DNA of 64,000 nucleotides, from assembly GCF_000282315.2 (NCBI RefSeq), contig NZ_AKJN02000007.1:310001-374000 (forward strand). The letters are read 5' to 3'. Of the stretch, positions 17,694-26,798 are shown one piece after another. The stretch comes from Pseudomonas sp. GM41(2012) (GTDB lineage: Bacteria > Pseudomonadota > Gammaproteobacteria > Pseudomonadales > Pseudomonadaceae). The notes under the pieces are model-generated. The model saw nothing but the letters and a program-made list of their open reading frames with translations, was not told where the DNA came from and did not search any database. The position numbers were made by a program, and so were the translations under genes. Position 1 is the first letter of the stretch, and every line of letters begins with the position of its first letter.

Positions 17694-19097
17694 TCAGTCT
17701 GGCTGAGCGATTTGGAAACTTGCCCCTGACGATGGCTCCTGCCGAATCATCCGCTTCATCTTCCACTCAAACGCCCACGTCAGGCTCACCGCCGCACACG
17801 CCAGCCCCAGCGCCAATCCCCACCAGACACCCGTCGGCCCCCAATTCAAATGGAAGGCCATCCACCAGGCGGCTGGCGCGCCAATCAGCCAATAACAGCC
17901 CAAACCCACGAGGAACGTGGTCTTGGCATCCTTGAGCCCGCGAATGCAGCCCATGGCGATGGTTTGCGTGCCGTCGAACAGCTCGAACCACGCGGCGACC
18001 GCCAACAGGCTCACGGCCAGGTTGATGACATCGCGAAACGCCGGGTCGTTGTGGTCCAGGAACAAACCGATCAACTGATTCGGCAGCAACCAGAAGACCA
18101 TGGCGAAGGCAAGCATCGCCGCCGCGCCGAAAGCGATGCCGACCCGTCCGGCCAGCCGCGCATTCAGCAGCTGCCCGGCGCCGTAGTGCTGCCCGATGCG
18201 CATGGTGATCGCATAGGAAATCCCCGCCGGAATCATGAACGCCACCGAGACGATTTGCAGGGCGATCTGGTGTGCGCCCATTTGCGTACTGCCCATGGTG
18301 CCCATGCACAGCGCGGCGAACGCAAACAGTCCGACTTCCACCGCGTAGGTACCACCAATCGGCAGGCCCAGGCGCCACAGTTCCTTCAGATACTGACGGT
18401 CAGGCCGCGACAGGCCTTGGCGCAAGGGATAAGCGTCGTAGGCCGGATGCCGACGGATGTGCCAGGCCAGCGCCAGCGCCATGCAGTTGGCGACAACAGC
18501 GGTGACCAGCCCGATGCCCATCAGCCCCAGTTTCGGCAGGCCGAACATGCCGGTAATCAATGCGTAATTGAGCAGGAAGTTAGCCACGGTGCCGCCGAGG
18601 CTGATGACCATCACCGGGGTTGCCCGGCCGATGGCGCTGGTGAAGCCGCGCAAGGCCATGAAGCTCAGGTAGCCGGGCAGGGCGAACGGCAGGATCAGCA
18701 GGAACTGCCCGGCCGCGTGGACATTGGTTTCGGTCTGGCCGAACAGCAGCAACACCGGTTTGAGGTTCCACAGCAGCAGCCCGGCCACCAACGCCATCAA
18801 CCACGCCAGCCATAACCCGGCCTGGGTCAGCCTGGCGGCGCCGACGATGTCGCCGGCACCCTGACGGATCGCCACCAGGGTGCCGACCGCGGCGATCACG
18901 CCAATGCAGAAGATCGACACGAACGAATAAGTTGCTGCGCCCAGGCCGCCACCGGCCAGCGCTTCGGGACTCAGGCGCGCCATCATCAAAGTGTCGGTGA
19001 GGACCATCAGCATGTGCGCCAACTGCGAGGCAATCAACGGCCCCGCCAGCCGCAGGATGGCCCAGAGTTCGGTACGTGCTGGATGCTGCATGGTCAT
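17694..19097 (-). CDS. MATE-family multidrug efflux protein (NorM type)
   Basis: 467 residues from the ATG at 19097; a GTG one codon earlier and an ATG two codons later are alternatives. It has twelve predicted membrane helices in two halves that begin with similar segments (A-G-P-L-I-A-S-Q-L-A-H-M and G-L-P-I-G-G-T-Y-A-V-E). This is the MATE fold, which exports cationic drugs in exchange for Na+ or H+. Its position corresponds to PA5294. It is divergent from a LysR gene, which may regulate it. Confidence 0.9.
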   Translation of the reverse strand: MTMQHPARTELWAILRLAGPLIASQLAHMLMVLTDTLMMARLSPEALAGGGLGAATYSFVSIFCIGVIAAVGTLVAIRQGAGDIVGAARLTQAGLWLAWLMALVAGLLLWNLKPVLLLFGQTETNVHAAGQFLLILPFALPGYLSFMALRGFTSAIGRATPVMVISLGGTVANFLLNYALITGMFGLPKLGLMGIGLVTAVVANCMALALAWHIRRHPAYDAYPLRQGLSRPDRQYLKELWRLGLPIGGTYAVEVGLFAFAALCMGTMGSTQMGAHQIALQIVSVAFMIPAGISYAITMRIGQHYGAGQLLNARLAGRVGIAFGAAAMLAFAMVFWLLPNQLIGLFLDHNDPAFRDVINLAVSLLAVAAWFELFDGTQTIAMGCIRGLKDAKTTFLVGLGCYWLIGAPAAWWMAFHLNWGPTGVWWGLALGLACAAVSLTWAFEWKMKRMIRQEPSSGASFQIAQPD

Positions 19098-19249
19098 CAC
19101 GCTCGGTAATTAAAGAGGGACAGGAAAGCGTCGATTCTCGGCGCTCTACGGGGTTTGCACAAAGGGATAAAAAGGATGGGTTGCATGATTCAAACTCATG
19201 CTGGAAGTTTCTGCTAGGGTGACCGAATCCCGCTATAGGAGCTTTCCGA

Positions 19250-20170
19250 ATGTCCCGTCGTCTTCCTCCCTTGTATGCCCTGCGCGCATTCGAAGCGGCG
19301 GCGCGGCACAGTTCGTTTACCCGTGCGGCCGAAGAACTGTCGATCACCCAAAGTGCGGTCAGCCGACACATTCGTACGCTAGAAGAGCATTTTGCCTGTC
19401 GGCTGTTTCACCGCAGTGGGCGCAATCTGCAACTGACCGAGTCGGCGCGGTTGATCCTGCCCGGCATTCGCGAAGGCTTCACCGCCCTGGAGCGGGCCTG
19501 CAATACCTTGCGCGCCGAAGATGACATCCTGCGCATGAAAGCACCGTCGACCCTGACCATGCGTTGGCTGCTGGCACGGCTCAGCCGCTTTCGGCACCTG
19601 CAACCGGGCAACGAGGTGCAATTGACCAGCGCCTGGATGGACGTCGACTCGGTGGACTTCAACCATGAGCCGTTCGACTGCGCCGTCATCCTCAGCAACG
19701 GAAATTTCCCACCGGACTGGGAGACGAGTTTCCTGTTCCCGGAAGAGCTGATTCCAGTCGGCGCGCCGAATCTTCTGCAGGATCAACCGTGGGATGTCGC
19801 ACGGCTGGCCAATGCCGAACTGCTGCACCCGACACCGGACCGTCGCGACTGGCGCAGTTGGCTGGAACGCATGGGGCTGGCGGATCAGGTGTCGCTCAAG
19901 GGCGGGCAGGTGTTCGACACGCTGGAACTGGGCATGATCGCCGCCGCACGAGGTTATGGCGTGTCCATGGGCGATCTGCTGATGGTGGCGGAAGATGTGG
20001 CTCAGGGACGTCTGAGTCTGCCGTGGCCGACGGCCGTCGCCAGCGGTGAGAAATATTACCTGGTCTGGCCGAAAACCCGCCCCGGAGGTGAACGTTTGCG
20101 CAGGCTCAGCGACTTCCTGCAAGGCGAAGCCCGAGCAATGGAATTGCCCGACGTTCAACACTTGGGCTGA
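19250..20170 (+). CDS. LysR-family regulator, GcvA-like
   Basis: 306 residues. The N-terminal helix-turn-helix (residues 8-65) includes F-T-R-A-A-E-E-L-S-I-T-Q-S-A-V-S-R-H-I, typical of the GcvA/AmpR branch. The remainder is a periplasmic-binding-like effector domain. It is divergent from the MATE exporter across 152 bases, the arrangement of a regulator and its target. The ligand cannot be told. CGCTATAGGAGCT upstream supplies the ribosome site. Corresponds in position to PA5293. Confidence 0.88.
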   Translation: MSRRLPPLYALRAFEAAARHSSFTRAAEELSITQSAVSRHIRTLEEHFACRLFHRSGRNLQLTESARLILPGIREGFTALERACNTLRAEDDILRMKAPSTLTMRWLLARLSRFRHLQPGNEVQLTSAWMDVDSVDFNHEPFDCAVILSNGNFPPDWETSFLFPEELIPVGAPNLLQDQPWDVARLANAELLHPTPDRRDWRSWLERMGLADQVSLKGGQVFDTLELGMIAAARGYGVSMGDLLMVAEDVAQGRLSLPWPTAVASGEKYYLVWPKTRPGGERLRRLSDFLQGEARAMELPDVQHLG

Positions 20171-20350
20171 ATCGATAGAGCCGCCGCAATGGCGGCCTTG
20201 AGCCATATCCCGGTTAATTACTCAAGTATTCCGATTTTCCGCCGAAAATGCAGGTGGAACCTTCGTGCAGGTTCGACGCAATTCCCATTAGAATTTTGCT
20301 GAGTGTGCAGCCAGATCAAGGAGGATCAGGTCGCTCGGCCAGGAGCTGTC

Positions 20351-22327
20351 ATGTCTCAACCTCGTGCCCGGATCGCCTCACAGCTTGGTCTTGCGCTTGC
20401 CGTGATACTGGCGATTGTCATCAGCGGCAGTACCGTGTTCGCCCTGCGTTCGCTGGACGCCGCCAACCTCGCCACCCGCGAAGAGCACCTGGCCAGTGAA
20501 GCCCGGTTGCTGGCCGATCAGTTGAGTACCTTTCACGGCACGTTGCGTGAAAGCACCCAGCGCCTGAGCGGTCTGTTCGAGAAGCGCTTCAGCGCCGGTT
20601 TGAGCGTGCACCCGGATGAACCGGTGGCGGTAGCGGGCGCGCAGACGCCGGGCCTGCACCTGGGCAGCGAAGTGCTGAACAACAATTTCAAGGAAGTGGA
20701 CGAGTTCAAGCAAATGACCGCCGGCGTTGCGACGGTGTTTGTGCGCAGTGGCGAAGACTTCATCCGGGTCAGCACGTCCCTGAGCAAACAGGACGGCACC
20801 CGGGCCATCGGCACGCTGCTCGATCACGCGAACCCGGCCTATGCGCGCTTGATGGCGGGGCAGGCCTACGTCGGTCGCGCCTTGCTGTTCGAACGCTCCT
20901 ACATGACTCAGTACACCCCCGTACGTGACAGCAGCGGTAAGGTAATTGCTGTTCTGTTCGTAGGATTCGACTACACCGACGCGCAGAACGCGCAGTTTGC
21001 CAACCTCAAGCGCTTCCGTATCGGCCAGACCGGTTCCCTGGCGCTGCTGGATGAGCAGAGCAAATGGCTGGTGCCGATCGCGGGCGTACAAGCGCTGGAT
21101 CAAGCAGTCCCGGCCATCGTCAGTCTGGCGAAAACGCCGGGCAAGGGCGAGTTCTGGAGCGACAAGTCCGAAGAGTTCTACAGCATTGCCGTACCGTTTG
21201 AAGGCGGCCCATGGTCGGTCGTGGCGAGCATGCCGAAAACCGAAATTCGTGCCGTGACTTGGAGTGTCGGCATTCAATTGGCGATTGGCAGTCTGCTGGC
21301 GATGTTGATCGCTGTGGGGGCGGCGGTCTGGTTGCTGCGCAGCAAACTCGCACCTTTGGGTGATCTGGTGCGTCAGGCCGAAGCCTTGGGCGCTGGTGAT
21401 TTGAGCGTGCGTCTGAACGTATCGAGCAATGACGAAATCGGTCAGCTGGCCCGCGCGTTCAACCAGATGAGCCAGGCGCTGTCGACCATGGTCGAGCACA
21501 TCCGCAAGGCCTCGCAAGAGGTCAACAGCCGCGCCCAGGCCTTGTCCGGTCTGTCCGGCGGCGCCTATGAAGGGATGGAGCAGCAGTCGGGCGAAATCAC
21601 CAGCATGGCCGGCGCCGTGGAAGAGTTCAGCGCCACCTCCCTGAACATTGCCGACAACATGGGCAGCACTCAGCGTCTGGCTCAAGAAAACGCACAGCAA
21701 ACCCAGATCGGTCGTACGTCGATGGACGAAGCGTCCTCGTCGCTGGAACAAATCGCCGGCGCGCTGAACAGCACGGCGACGGTGATCAATACCTTGGGTC
21801 AGCGCTCCCAGGAAATCGGTGGCATCGTCGGTGTGATTACCTCGATTGCCGATCAAACCAACCTGCTGGCGCTCAACGCCGCTATCGAAGCCGCTCGTGC
21901 CGGTGAGCAGGGGCGTGGTTTTGCGGTGGTGGCCGATGAGGTGCGTAACCTGGCGTCGCGTACCCGTCAGGCCACTGATGAAATTTCCGGGATGATCAGC
22001 AGCATCCAGCAGGAAACCGGCAATGCCATCAGCACCATGGAACAGGGCAATGTGTTGATGCAGGAAGGGTTGTCGCGTAACGCCAATGTGGCTTCAGCCT
22101 TGGCGCGGATCGACGAGCAGAGCCGTTCGGCCGGTGAGCAGTTTGCGGCGATTACCACCGCGACTCAGGAACAGAGCAGTACTGCGACGTTGCTCAGCAG
22201 TAACCTGCAGAGCATTGCGTTGGCGAACAGTGAGCAGCGTGAGGTGGTGTCCAATCTGGCGATCACCGCCAAAGAGCTGGAGAAGCTGGCGGCGGATTTG
22301 CGGCATGAGGTTGACCGGTTTCGTTGA
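20351..22327 (+). CDS. Methyl-accepting chemotaxis protein with periplasmic Cache domain
   Basis: 658 residues from the ATG at 20351 (AGGAG 6 bases upstream). Transmembrane helix 1 is at about 11-32; a periplasmic ligand-binding region at about 33-300 has the single-Cache look (V-A-T-V-F-V-R-S-G-E-D-F-I-R-V-S-T, then F-V-G-F-D-Y); helix 2 is near 305-328, followed by HAMP and a long signalling hairpin with the conserved tip I-A-D-Q-T-N-L-L-A-L-N-A-A-I-E-A. It senses an external ligand and signals through CheA/CheW to the flagella. The ligand is unknown. Confidence 0.9.
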   Translation: MSQPRARIASQLGLALAVILAIVISGSTVFALRSLDAANLATREEHLASEARLLADQLSTFHGTLRESTQRLSGLFEKRFSAGLSVHPDEPVAVAGAQTPGLHLGSEVLNNNFKEVDEFKQMTAGVATVFVRSGEDFIRVSTSLSKQDGTRAIGTLLDHANPAYARLMAGQAYVGRALLFERSYMTQYTPVRDSSGKVIAVLFVGFDYTDAQNAQFANLKRFRIGQTGSLALLDEQSKWLVPIAGVQALDQAVPAIVSLAKTPGKGEFWSDKSEEFYSIAVPFEGGPWSVVASMPKTEIRAVTWSVGIQLAIGSLLAMLIAVGAAVWLLRSKLAPLGDLVRQAEALGAGDLSVRLNVSSNDEIGQLARAFNQMSQALSTMVEHIRKASQEVNSRAQALSGLSGGAYEGMEQQSGEITSMAGAVEEFSATSLNIADNMGSTQRLAQENAQQTQIGRTSMDEASSSLEQIAGALNSTATVINTLGQRSQEIGGIVGVITSIADQTNLLALNAAIEAARAGEQGRGFAVVADEVRNLASRTRQATDEISGMISSIQQETGNAISTMEQGNVLMQEGLSRNANVASALARIDEQSRSAGEQFAAITTATQEQSSTATLLSSNLQSIALANSEQREVVSNLAITAKELEKLAADLRHEVDRFR

Positions 22328-22343
22328 GGCGCCGCTGAAATAG

Positions 22344-22436
22344 CCATCGTCGGAACGCCGCCCGGAGCCGGCTCACTCCCACACTGGATTTGTGATCGAC
22401 ACAAAACCCTGTGGGAGTGAGCCTGCTCGCGATGGG
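22344..22436. repeat. REP-type palindromic repeat, TGTGGGAGTGAGCCTGCTCGCGATGGG family
   Basis: Inverted arms with the right arm TGTGGGAGTGAGCCTGC (about 22410-22436) and a diverged left arm ending CTCACTCCCACA. It separates the chemoreceptor gene from the convergent srf-type operon. Confidence 0.8.
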
Positions 22437-22462
22437 CTCACCTCAGTACTCAAGCCGAGTGA

Positions 22463-23890
22463 CTAGTTGCACTTGGCATTGCTGGACACTTCCTTGGTCG
22501 CCTGTTTCAGCTGGCTACCCAGCTCCGCCGCATTGGTGCTGTTGTAAACCCGGCCACCGGTGTTTTCAGCGATGCAGCGTGACGGGCCACCGGCACCGAT
22601 TTTCACCACGTTGACCCGCAGGCGCGGCTGTTCCCTGGCGATTCGGCGGGACACCGCGCAAGCGTCTTTATCGCAACCGTCCTCGCCGTCGACGAACATC
22701 ACGATCACCGCATCGTTGTTGCGCCCGTCGACCGTGCTCGCCGCATGGGCCAGGCTGTCGGCCAGCGGTGTGCCATCGCTGGGAACCAGACCGCGAATCC
22801 CGTTGATCAGCCGCGGGCGGTCGCCAAACTTGAATACGCCCTGGTCCGGTGTTCTTTCGCAACCGGCGAAGGTGATCAGGCGAGTGTCGATCTTCGGGTC
22901 CAACCCATTGATCATGCCGGCCAGCGAGTCCTTGGCGACGTCCATGCGGCTGGGCTTGGCGAAGATCTGCATGGTGCGGTTCGGGTCCAGGTACTTGTTC
23001 ATCTCATTGCCGAAGAACCAGTCCTCATCGGATTTCACCGACTTGATGTTCAAATCCATCGAGCCCGAGGTGTCGAGTACCACCACAAATTGCGGGGGCA
23101 CGGCATCAGGCGCTTTTTTACGGCACGCGTAGTTGTCCAGCGTCGGGGCTGGAGGTGGCGGCGGTGGTGGCGGCGCGGCCACGACCGGTTTTGGCGGTGG
23201 GACTGGCTTGGGTGGCGGCACGGGTGCTGGTTCGGGCACGGGCTCTGGTTCCGGAACAGGTTTCGGTTCCACGACAGGCTCGGGAGCAGGCTCAACCGGT
23301 TTCTCGACGGGTGTCACCACGGGCGCTACCGGCGCAACCGGTGGAGCCACAACAACCGGCTCACGGTGCAGGAACCACCAGAGCCACAGTGCCAGAAGCA
23401 GCAACAACAGCGCGAGCAAGGCCGCCGCGATCCACCAGCCACGGCGCGACGGCGGTACGACCGGCACCACCGGAACCACCGGAGGTATGATCGGTTTGGG
23501 CGGGCGCTGGTTCCAGCGCACCACCAAAGGCTCGCCGTTGAGGCTGTAGAGTTTGTCCAGCTCCGGCGTGCCGAGCAGGCTGCGCAGGTCTTCGGCTTCC
23601 GTCGGTTGACCGCGTTTTTGCAGTTCGTCCGCCAGCTGTCCGAGGGACGTCTGGCGCACTTCATAGGTTTCCAGCAAACGTCGTTGCGCGTCCTCGTTGA
23701 GGTCGGCGTAGGGCGTAGGTTGGCCACCCAGTTCTGTCCACCATTCCAGCACGTCGCCGCTGCCCATCCGCGGGATGGCAAACAGGCTGGCGACGGTCGG
23801 CGGAAAGTGTTTCTGGATGAGGGCGACTTTAGCTTGCAGCGCACTCATCCCCTCCGGTGTGGCTTGCGCATCCCTGATGACCCGCTGCAT
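22463..23890 (-). CDS. Bitopic VWA-domain protein, last gene of the srf-type operon
   Basis: 475 residues. A cytoplasmic N-terminal region (1-130) resembles that of the SrfA-like protein at the other end of the operon (L-F-A-I-P, E-W-W, S-L-x-x-L, Y-S-L-N-G-E-P-L-V-V-R-W). A proline/valine stretch leads to one membrane helix (about 151-173), then a long proline- and glutamate-rich linker (about 180-250) and a von Willebrand A domain (266-465) with the metal site D-T-S-G-S (273-277). It is probably anchored in the inner membrane with the VWA domain in the periplasm. A hairpin terminator precedes it, so it may be expressed less than the genes upstream. Function unknown. Confidence 0.8.
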   Translation of the reverse strand: MQRVIRDAQATPEGMSALQAKVALIQKHFPPTVASLFAIPRMGSGDVLEWWTELGGQPTPYADLNEDAQRRLLETYEVRQTSLGQLADELQKRGQPTEAEDLRSLLGTPELDKLYSLNGEPLVVRWNQRPPKPIIPPVVPVVPVVPPSRRGWWIAAALLALLLLLLALWLWWFLHREPVVVAPPVAPVAPVVTPVEKPVEPAPEPVVEPKPVPEPEPVPEPAPVPPPKPVPPPKPVVAAPPPPPPPPAPTLDNYACRKKAPDAVPPQFVVVLDTSGSMDLNIKSVKSDEDWFFGNEMNKYLDPNRTMQIFAKPSRMDVAKDSLAGMINGLDPKIDTRLITFAGCERTPDQGVFKFGDRPRLINGIRGLVPSDGTPLADSLAHAASTVDGRNNDAVIVMFVDGEDGCDKDACAVSRRIAREQPRLRVNVVKIGAGGPSRCIAENTGGRVYNSTNAAELGSQLKQATKEVSSNAKCN

Positions 23891-23912
23891 GACGACGATT
23901 CCTGAAAAAAGT

Positions 23913-23936
23913 GCAGGCCTCCATCGGGAGGCCTGC
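23913..23936 (-). terminator. Intrinsic terminator or attenuator inside the srf-type operon
   Basis: Perfect 10-bp stem GCAGGCCTCC / GGAGGCCTGC with an ATCG loop, followed on the minus strand by ACTTTTTTC. It sits between the small lipoprotein gene and the final VWA gene, so it should lower read-through into the VWA gene. Confidence 0.8.
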
Positions 23937-23947
23937 GGGGTGAAAAG

Positions 23948-24454
23948 TTACTCTTCGTAGCCGAGGCTGAATTGCAGCTGATTGACCTTCTTCTGCAAGG
24001 CCTTCAGCTCTTCCTGCTTGGCCTTCAGCGTCGCTGGCGTTGATTTGGCCATTGGCGCTGCCTGCGAAGCCTTGAGCTGCTGCTCGAGACCGGCAATCTG
24101 CTTCTGCACACCGCTTTCGTTGCCACGACGGGCCTTGAGCGAGGTCAGCAGTTGCCCCAGCGACTGATTCAGCGCCGCCTGGGCTTTCTGCTGGCTGGCC
24201 AGGTCGGTTTTGGTGCTCAGCTGCTGGGCCTGAATGTTCTCGTACACCTGACGGAACATTGCGTTTTGCTGACGGGACTCGCTCAGGGCCAGTTCCTTCT
24301 GCTTGACCTGATCACTGTAACCACCGGAGTAGTCGCAGTTCATCTTGGTCAGCATGCTGCTGTCGCGATTGGTCGCATCGCATTCGCCCGGCTGGGTCGC
24401 GCAACCGCTCAAGGCCAGGACGGCGGTGAGGACCGCCAGTTGTCGTAGCGTCAT
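23948..24454 (-). CDS. Small coiled-coil lipoprotein
   Basis: 168 residues with a lipoprotein signal (lipobox L-S-G-C, Cys18). Two more cysteines (C-D near residue 25 and N-C-D near 40) follow soon after the anchor. Most of the mature protein is predicted helical, Gln-rich coiled coil (about 50-165), ending K-K-V-N-Q-L-Q-F-S. It is 4 bases from the preceding lipoprotein gene, so they are co-translated. I do not recognise the family; its role is probably structural in the periplasm. Confidence 0.75.
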   Translation of the reverse strand: MTLRQLAVLTAVLALSGCATQPGECDATNRDSSMLTKMNCDYSGGYSDQVKQKELALSESRQQNAMFRQVYENIQAQQLSTKTDLASQQKAQAALNQSLGQLLTSLKARRGNESGVQKQIAGLEQQLKASQAAPMAKSTPATLKAKQEELKALQKKVNQLQFSLGYEE

Positions 24455-24458
24455 GTGC

Positions 24459-25193
24459 TTAGCCCAGGGTGATGGCGGAGCGTTGGCTGTACAGACCGTC
24501 GACTTCCTTCTGCAGGGCAGCGACTTTCTGGTTCATTTTCATAATGTTCATGTCCACCTGCTTGATCTCGGCACCGGTGGCGCCTTGTGCACGCTCGGCG
24601 TCTGCCACTTTGGTGTACTCGGTGACTTTGATGCGCATGTTGCCGAGGTCTTTACGCAGGCGCGCGATGTTCGAATCGATATCGGCGATTTGCACCTGGG
24701 CCTTGGCCTTGTCGACTTTCTTGTTGGCGATGTCCTTTTTGATCTGGGCGATTTGCGCCTGGTCATCCTTGATCACTTGCTGAGCGGTCGCGGTACGGGC
24801 GATCACGTTCTGGGTGTCTAGTTCGACGTCGCTGTTCATTTTGGCCAAGCGGGTGGTGGTGTCGGAGTATTCGCTGCGACGCTGATCCAGGTAGTAGTTC
24901 GCGCCCATGGCCACGCCACACGCGGTAATACCGGCGGCGACGGCGCACACGGCTTTGTTGCTGCTGTTGGACAGCGCGCAAGCGAGGATGCCGGCACCGG
25001 CGCCGACGGCGCAGGCCTGGTAGCCGGACTTGCTGAAGAACTCTGCGTCCTGGCCCTGGGTCAGGCGCGGGTCGGTCCCGCCGCTGTCGCCGAGCATGGA
25101 GCTTCCGGTGTTGGCGCAACCGGTCAGCAGCAGGCTGCCGGCGACAACGAAAGCGATCTGTAGCTTGAAGCGAGTCCAAAGGCTGCGGGACAT
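24459..25193 (-). CDS. Coiled-coil lipoprotein in the TagQ position
   Basis: 244 residues. A lipoprotein signal peptide ends at L-L-T-G-C (Cys26). Residues about 55-95 form a hydrophobic glycine/alanine-rich segment (A-C-A-V-G-A-G-A-G-I-L-A-C) that could insert in or lie against a membrane, and residues 105-235 are coiled coil. It follows the FGE-fold gene as tagQ neighbours tagR in the P. aeruginosa H1 type VI cluster, where TagQ is an outer-membrane lipoprotein holding TagR. The equivalence is by position and class, not by clear sequence match. Confidence 0.7.
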   Translation of the reverse strand: MSRSLWTRFKLQIAFVVAGSLLLTGCANTGSSMLGDSGGTDPRLTQGQDAEFFSKSGYQACAVGAGAGILACALSNSSNKAVCAVAAGITACGVAMGANYYLDQRRSEYSDTTTRLAKMNSDVELDTQNVIARTATAQQVIKDDQAQIAQIKKDIANKKVDKAKAQVQIADIDSNIARLRKDLGNMRIKVTEYTKVADAERAQGATGAEIKQVDMNIMKMNQKVAALQKEVDGLYSQRSAITLG

Positions 25194-25227
25194 GGTGAAA
25201 CTCCTCGGTGACGGTGTTGACGTGTTG

Positions 25228-25253
25228 TTATTAAGGTGAGTTATTAAGGTGAG
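25228..25253. repeat. Tandem 13-bp repeat just after the TagR-like gene
   Basis: TTATTAAGGTGAG occurs twice in a row (25228-25240 and 25241-25253), with a partial third copy overlapping the stop codon at 25254. On the coding strand each unit reads CTCACCTTAATAA. It looks like a slippage duplication in the 60-base gap between two operon genes. Confidence 0.85.
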
Positions 25254-26798
25254 TTATTGAGTGACGGTTTTGCAGCTGTTCAGCCAGGCTTCAGTGTCGA
25301 TTTTCTGCTTTTGCAGGAACGCCTTCTGATTAGCCCAGTGGGTGCGCAAGTAAGGTTTGAGGTCTTGCAGCTGTTTGTTGCGGGTGATGATTTCTTCCAT
25401 CACCGGGACCTGCGTTTCAAGCAATGGCTGGCCGTACAAGGTCGCCGATTCCACCAGGCTGCTGGCATAGTAACGGCTGAGCTTGTGCAGGCGATCCTTC
25501 TGCTCGTCGAGCTTGCCTTTGCGCATGTCGCAACTGGCGTCTTTTTCCGCGCTTTCGCAATTGAGCTTGTAGTTCTTTTGCAGGAAGTCCACGTACTGGC
25601 CGTCGTCTAGCATCTTGGTGCACAAGAATGCACCCAGATTGAGGCTGGCGCGAATCGCCTGGTCGCGGGTTTCTTCCTGCTGCTGGTTGCTGGCGCGCAA
25701 CTTGTTTTCCAGGGCTTGGAGTTTTTCCTTGAGCGCTTTGTCTTCGACGCCCGAGGCCAGGCTGTTCAGAGACTGAACGGTGCCTTTGTCGGCAGATTCG
25801 GTTTCCTTGCTGCCGGTGCCGAGTTTCTTCCAGCTGCTTTCGATGCTGGCGACCCGTTCGCGAGACGTCAGGGTCGGCGACACCATGACAAGGCGCAGGC
25901 CGGTGGTTTTGTTTTTCACCTGGCCGTCGGCGTTGTAGTACGGCTGTTCCTTGCGCAACGCCGTGCGCAGATCAGCCTGAGCGGTCAGATAGTTGCCGCC
26001 ACGCACCACATAGCCGCCGGCCTGACCGTGCTGGCGATCAAGTTTGTTCAGGCGAAACGGTTCGAACATCATTTCGTCGACGTTGCCGAGCATGTCATGC
26101 AGGCCCAGAGGATTGGGCTTTTGCAGGCCGGACAACTGCACTTTGCCGTTGGACGATTGCGCCCCGGCGAACCACTCGTAGGCGTTGATGCCTTCCGGCA
26201 TCGGGTAGTGCGTGTCGCGAAACTCTGCAGCACCGACTTCCAGCCCGCCGCGCGCGGCGAACTCCCACTCGACTTCAGTCGGCAGGCGCAGGAAGCCCTG
26301 TGCGCCGTCCTCCTTGGGCAACTTGTCGGCGGCGTTTTTGCGCAGCCACAGGTTGTACTTGTCGGCGGCTTCGATGGCTTGCACCCAGCTCACTGCGGTT
26401 TGCGGCACGCGCATTTTGGTGGCGGCGGTGGGGCAGGTTGCTTCGGTCAGTGCGGCGTATTGCAGCTGACTCATCTCGTACTTGGCCATCAGGTAGTAGC
26501 GGGATTTGTCGTTCTTCGCGCCAGTGAAACTGCCGGCGATGAACGTCGGCCGGGTCTGTTCGACGTAGCCATATTCCGCGCCGTCCTGACCAATGTTGAT
26601 CGGGTAGTCATCGAGCGGCCCGGCCAGGGGGATGAACACTTTGCGAAATACCATCGAGCCTTCGCAGGGCATCGGCAGCACCACGTCGGCGGCGTCCGGC
26701 ATCGGGTTATAAAATTTCTCTTCCCAGCCCGCCGCCGAGGCGTCGAGCATATAGCCGAGGCTCAGGGGCAACAGCAAGCCAAAACGTTTATAGCTCAC
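25254..26798 (-). CDS. Periplasmic FGE/SUMF1-fold protein, TagR-like
   Basis: 514 residues with a signal peptide ending near A-S-A-A (about residue 23). Residues about 60-310 follow the formylglycine-generating-enzyme fold: M-A-K-Y-E-M-S, A-V-S-W-V-Q-A, R-L-P-T-E-V-E-W-E-F-A-A-R-G-G, G-L-H-D-M-L-G-N-V-D-E-M, V-R-G-G-N-Y. The paired catalytic cysteines of true FGEs are absent from the segment after G-G-N-Y, so it is probably a binding protein. Residues about 340-410 are coiled coil, with a helical tail. TagR, the type VI counterpart, promotes PpkA activation from the periplasm. It overlaps the permease gene by 11 bases. Confidence 0.78.
   Translation of the reverse strand: MSYKRFGLLLPLSLGYMLDASAAGWEEKFYNPMPDAADVVLPMPCEGSMVFRKVFIPLAGPLDDYPINIGQDGAEYGYVEQTRPTFIAGSFTGAKNDKSRYYLMAKYEMSQLQYAALTEATCPTAATKMRVPQTAVSWVQAIEAADKYNLWLRKNAADKLPKEDGAQGFLRLPTEVEWEFAARGGLEVGAAEFRDTHYPMPEGINAYEWFAGAQSSNGKVQLSGLQKPNPLGLHDMLGNVDEMMFEPFRLNKLDRQHGQAGGYVVRGGNYLTAQADLRTALRKEQPYYNADGQVKNKTTGLRLVMVSPTLTSRERVASIESSWKKLGTGSKETESADKGTVQSLNSLASGVEDKALKEKLQALENKLRASNQQQEETRDQAIRASLNLGAFLCTKMLDDGQYVDFLQKNYKLNCESAEKDASCDMRKGKLDEQKDRLHKLSRYYASSLVESATLYGQPLLETQVPVMEEIITRNKQLQDLKPYLRTHWANQKAFLQKQKIDTEAWLNSCKTVTQ

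Noticed and set aside
25228..25253. CRISPR-like or attachment repeat
   Set aside because: Only two abutting 13-base copies without spacers; simple slippage is enough to explain it.
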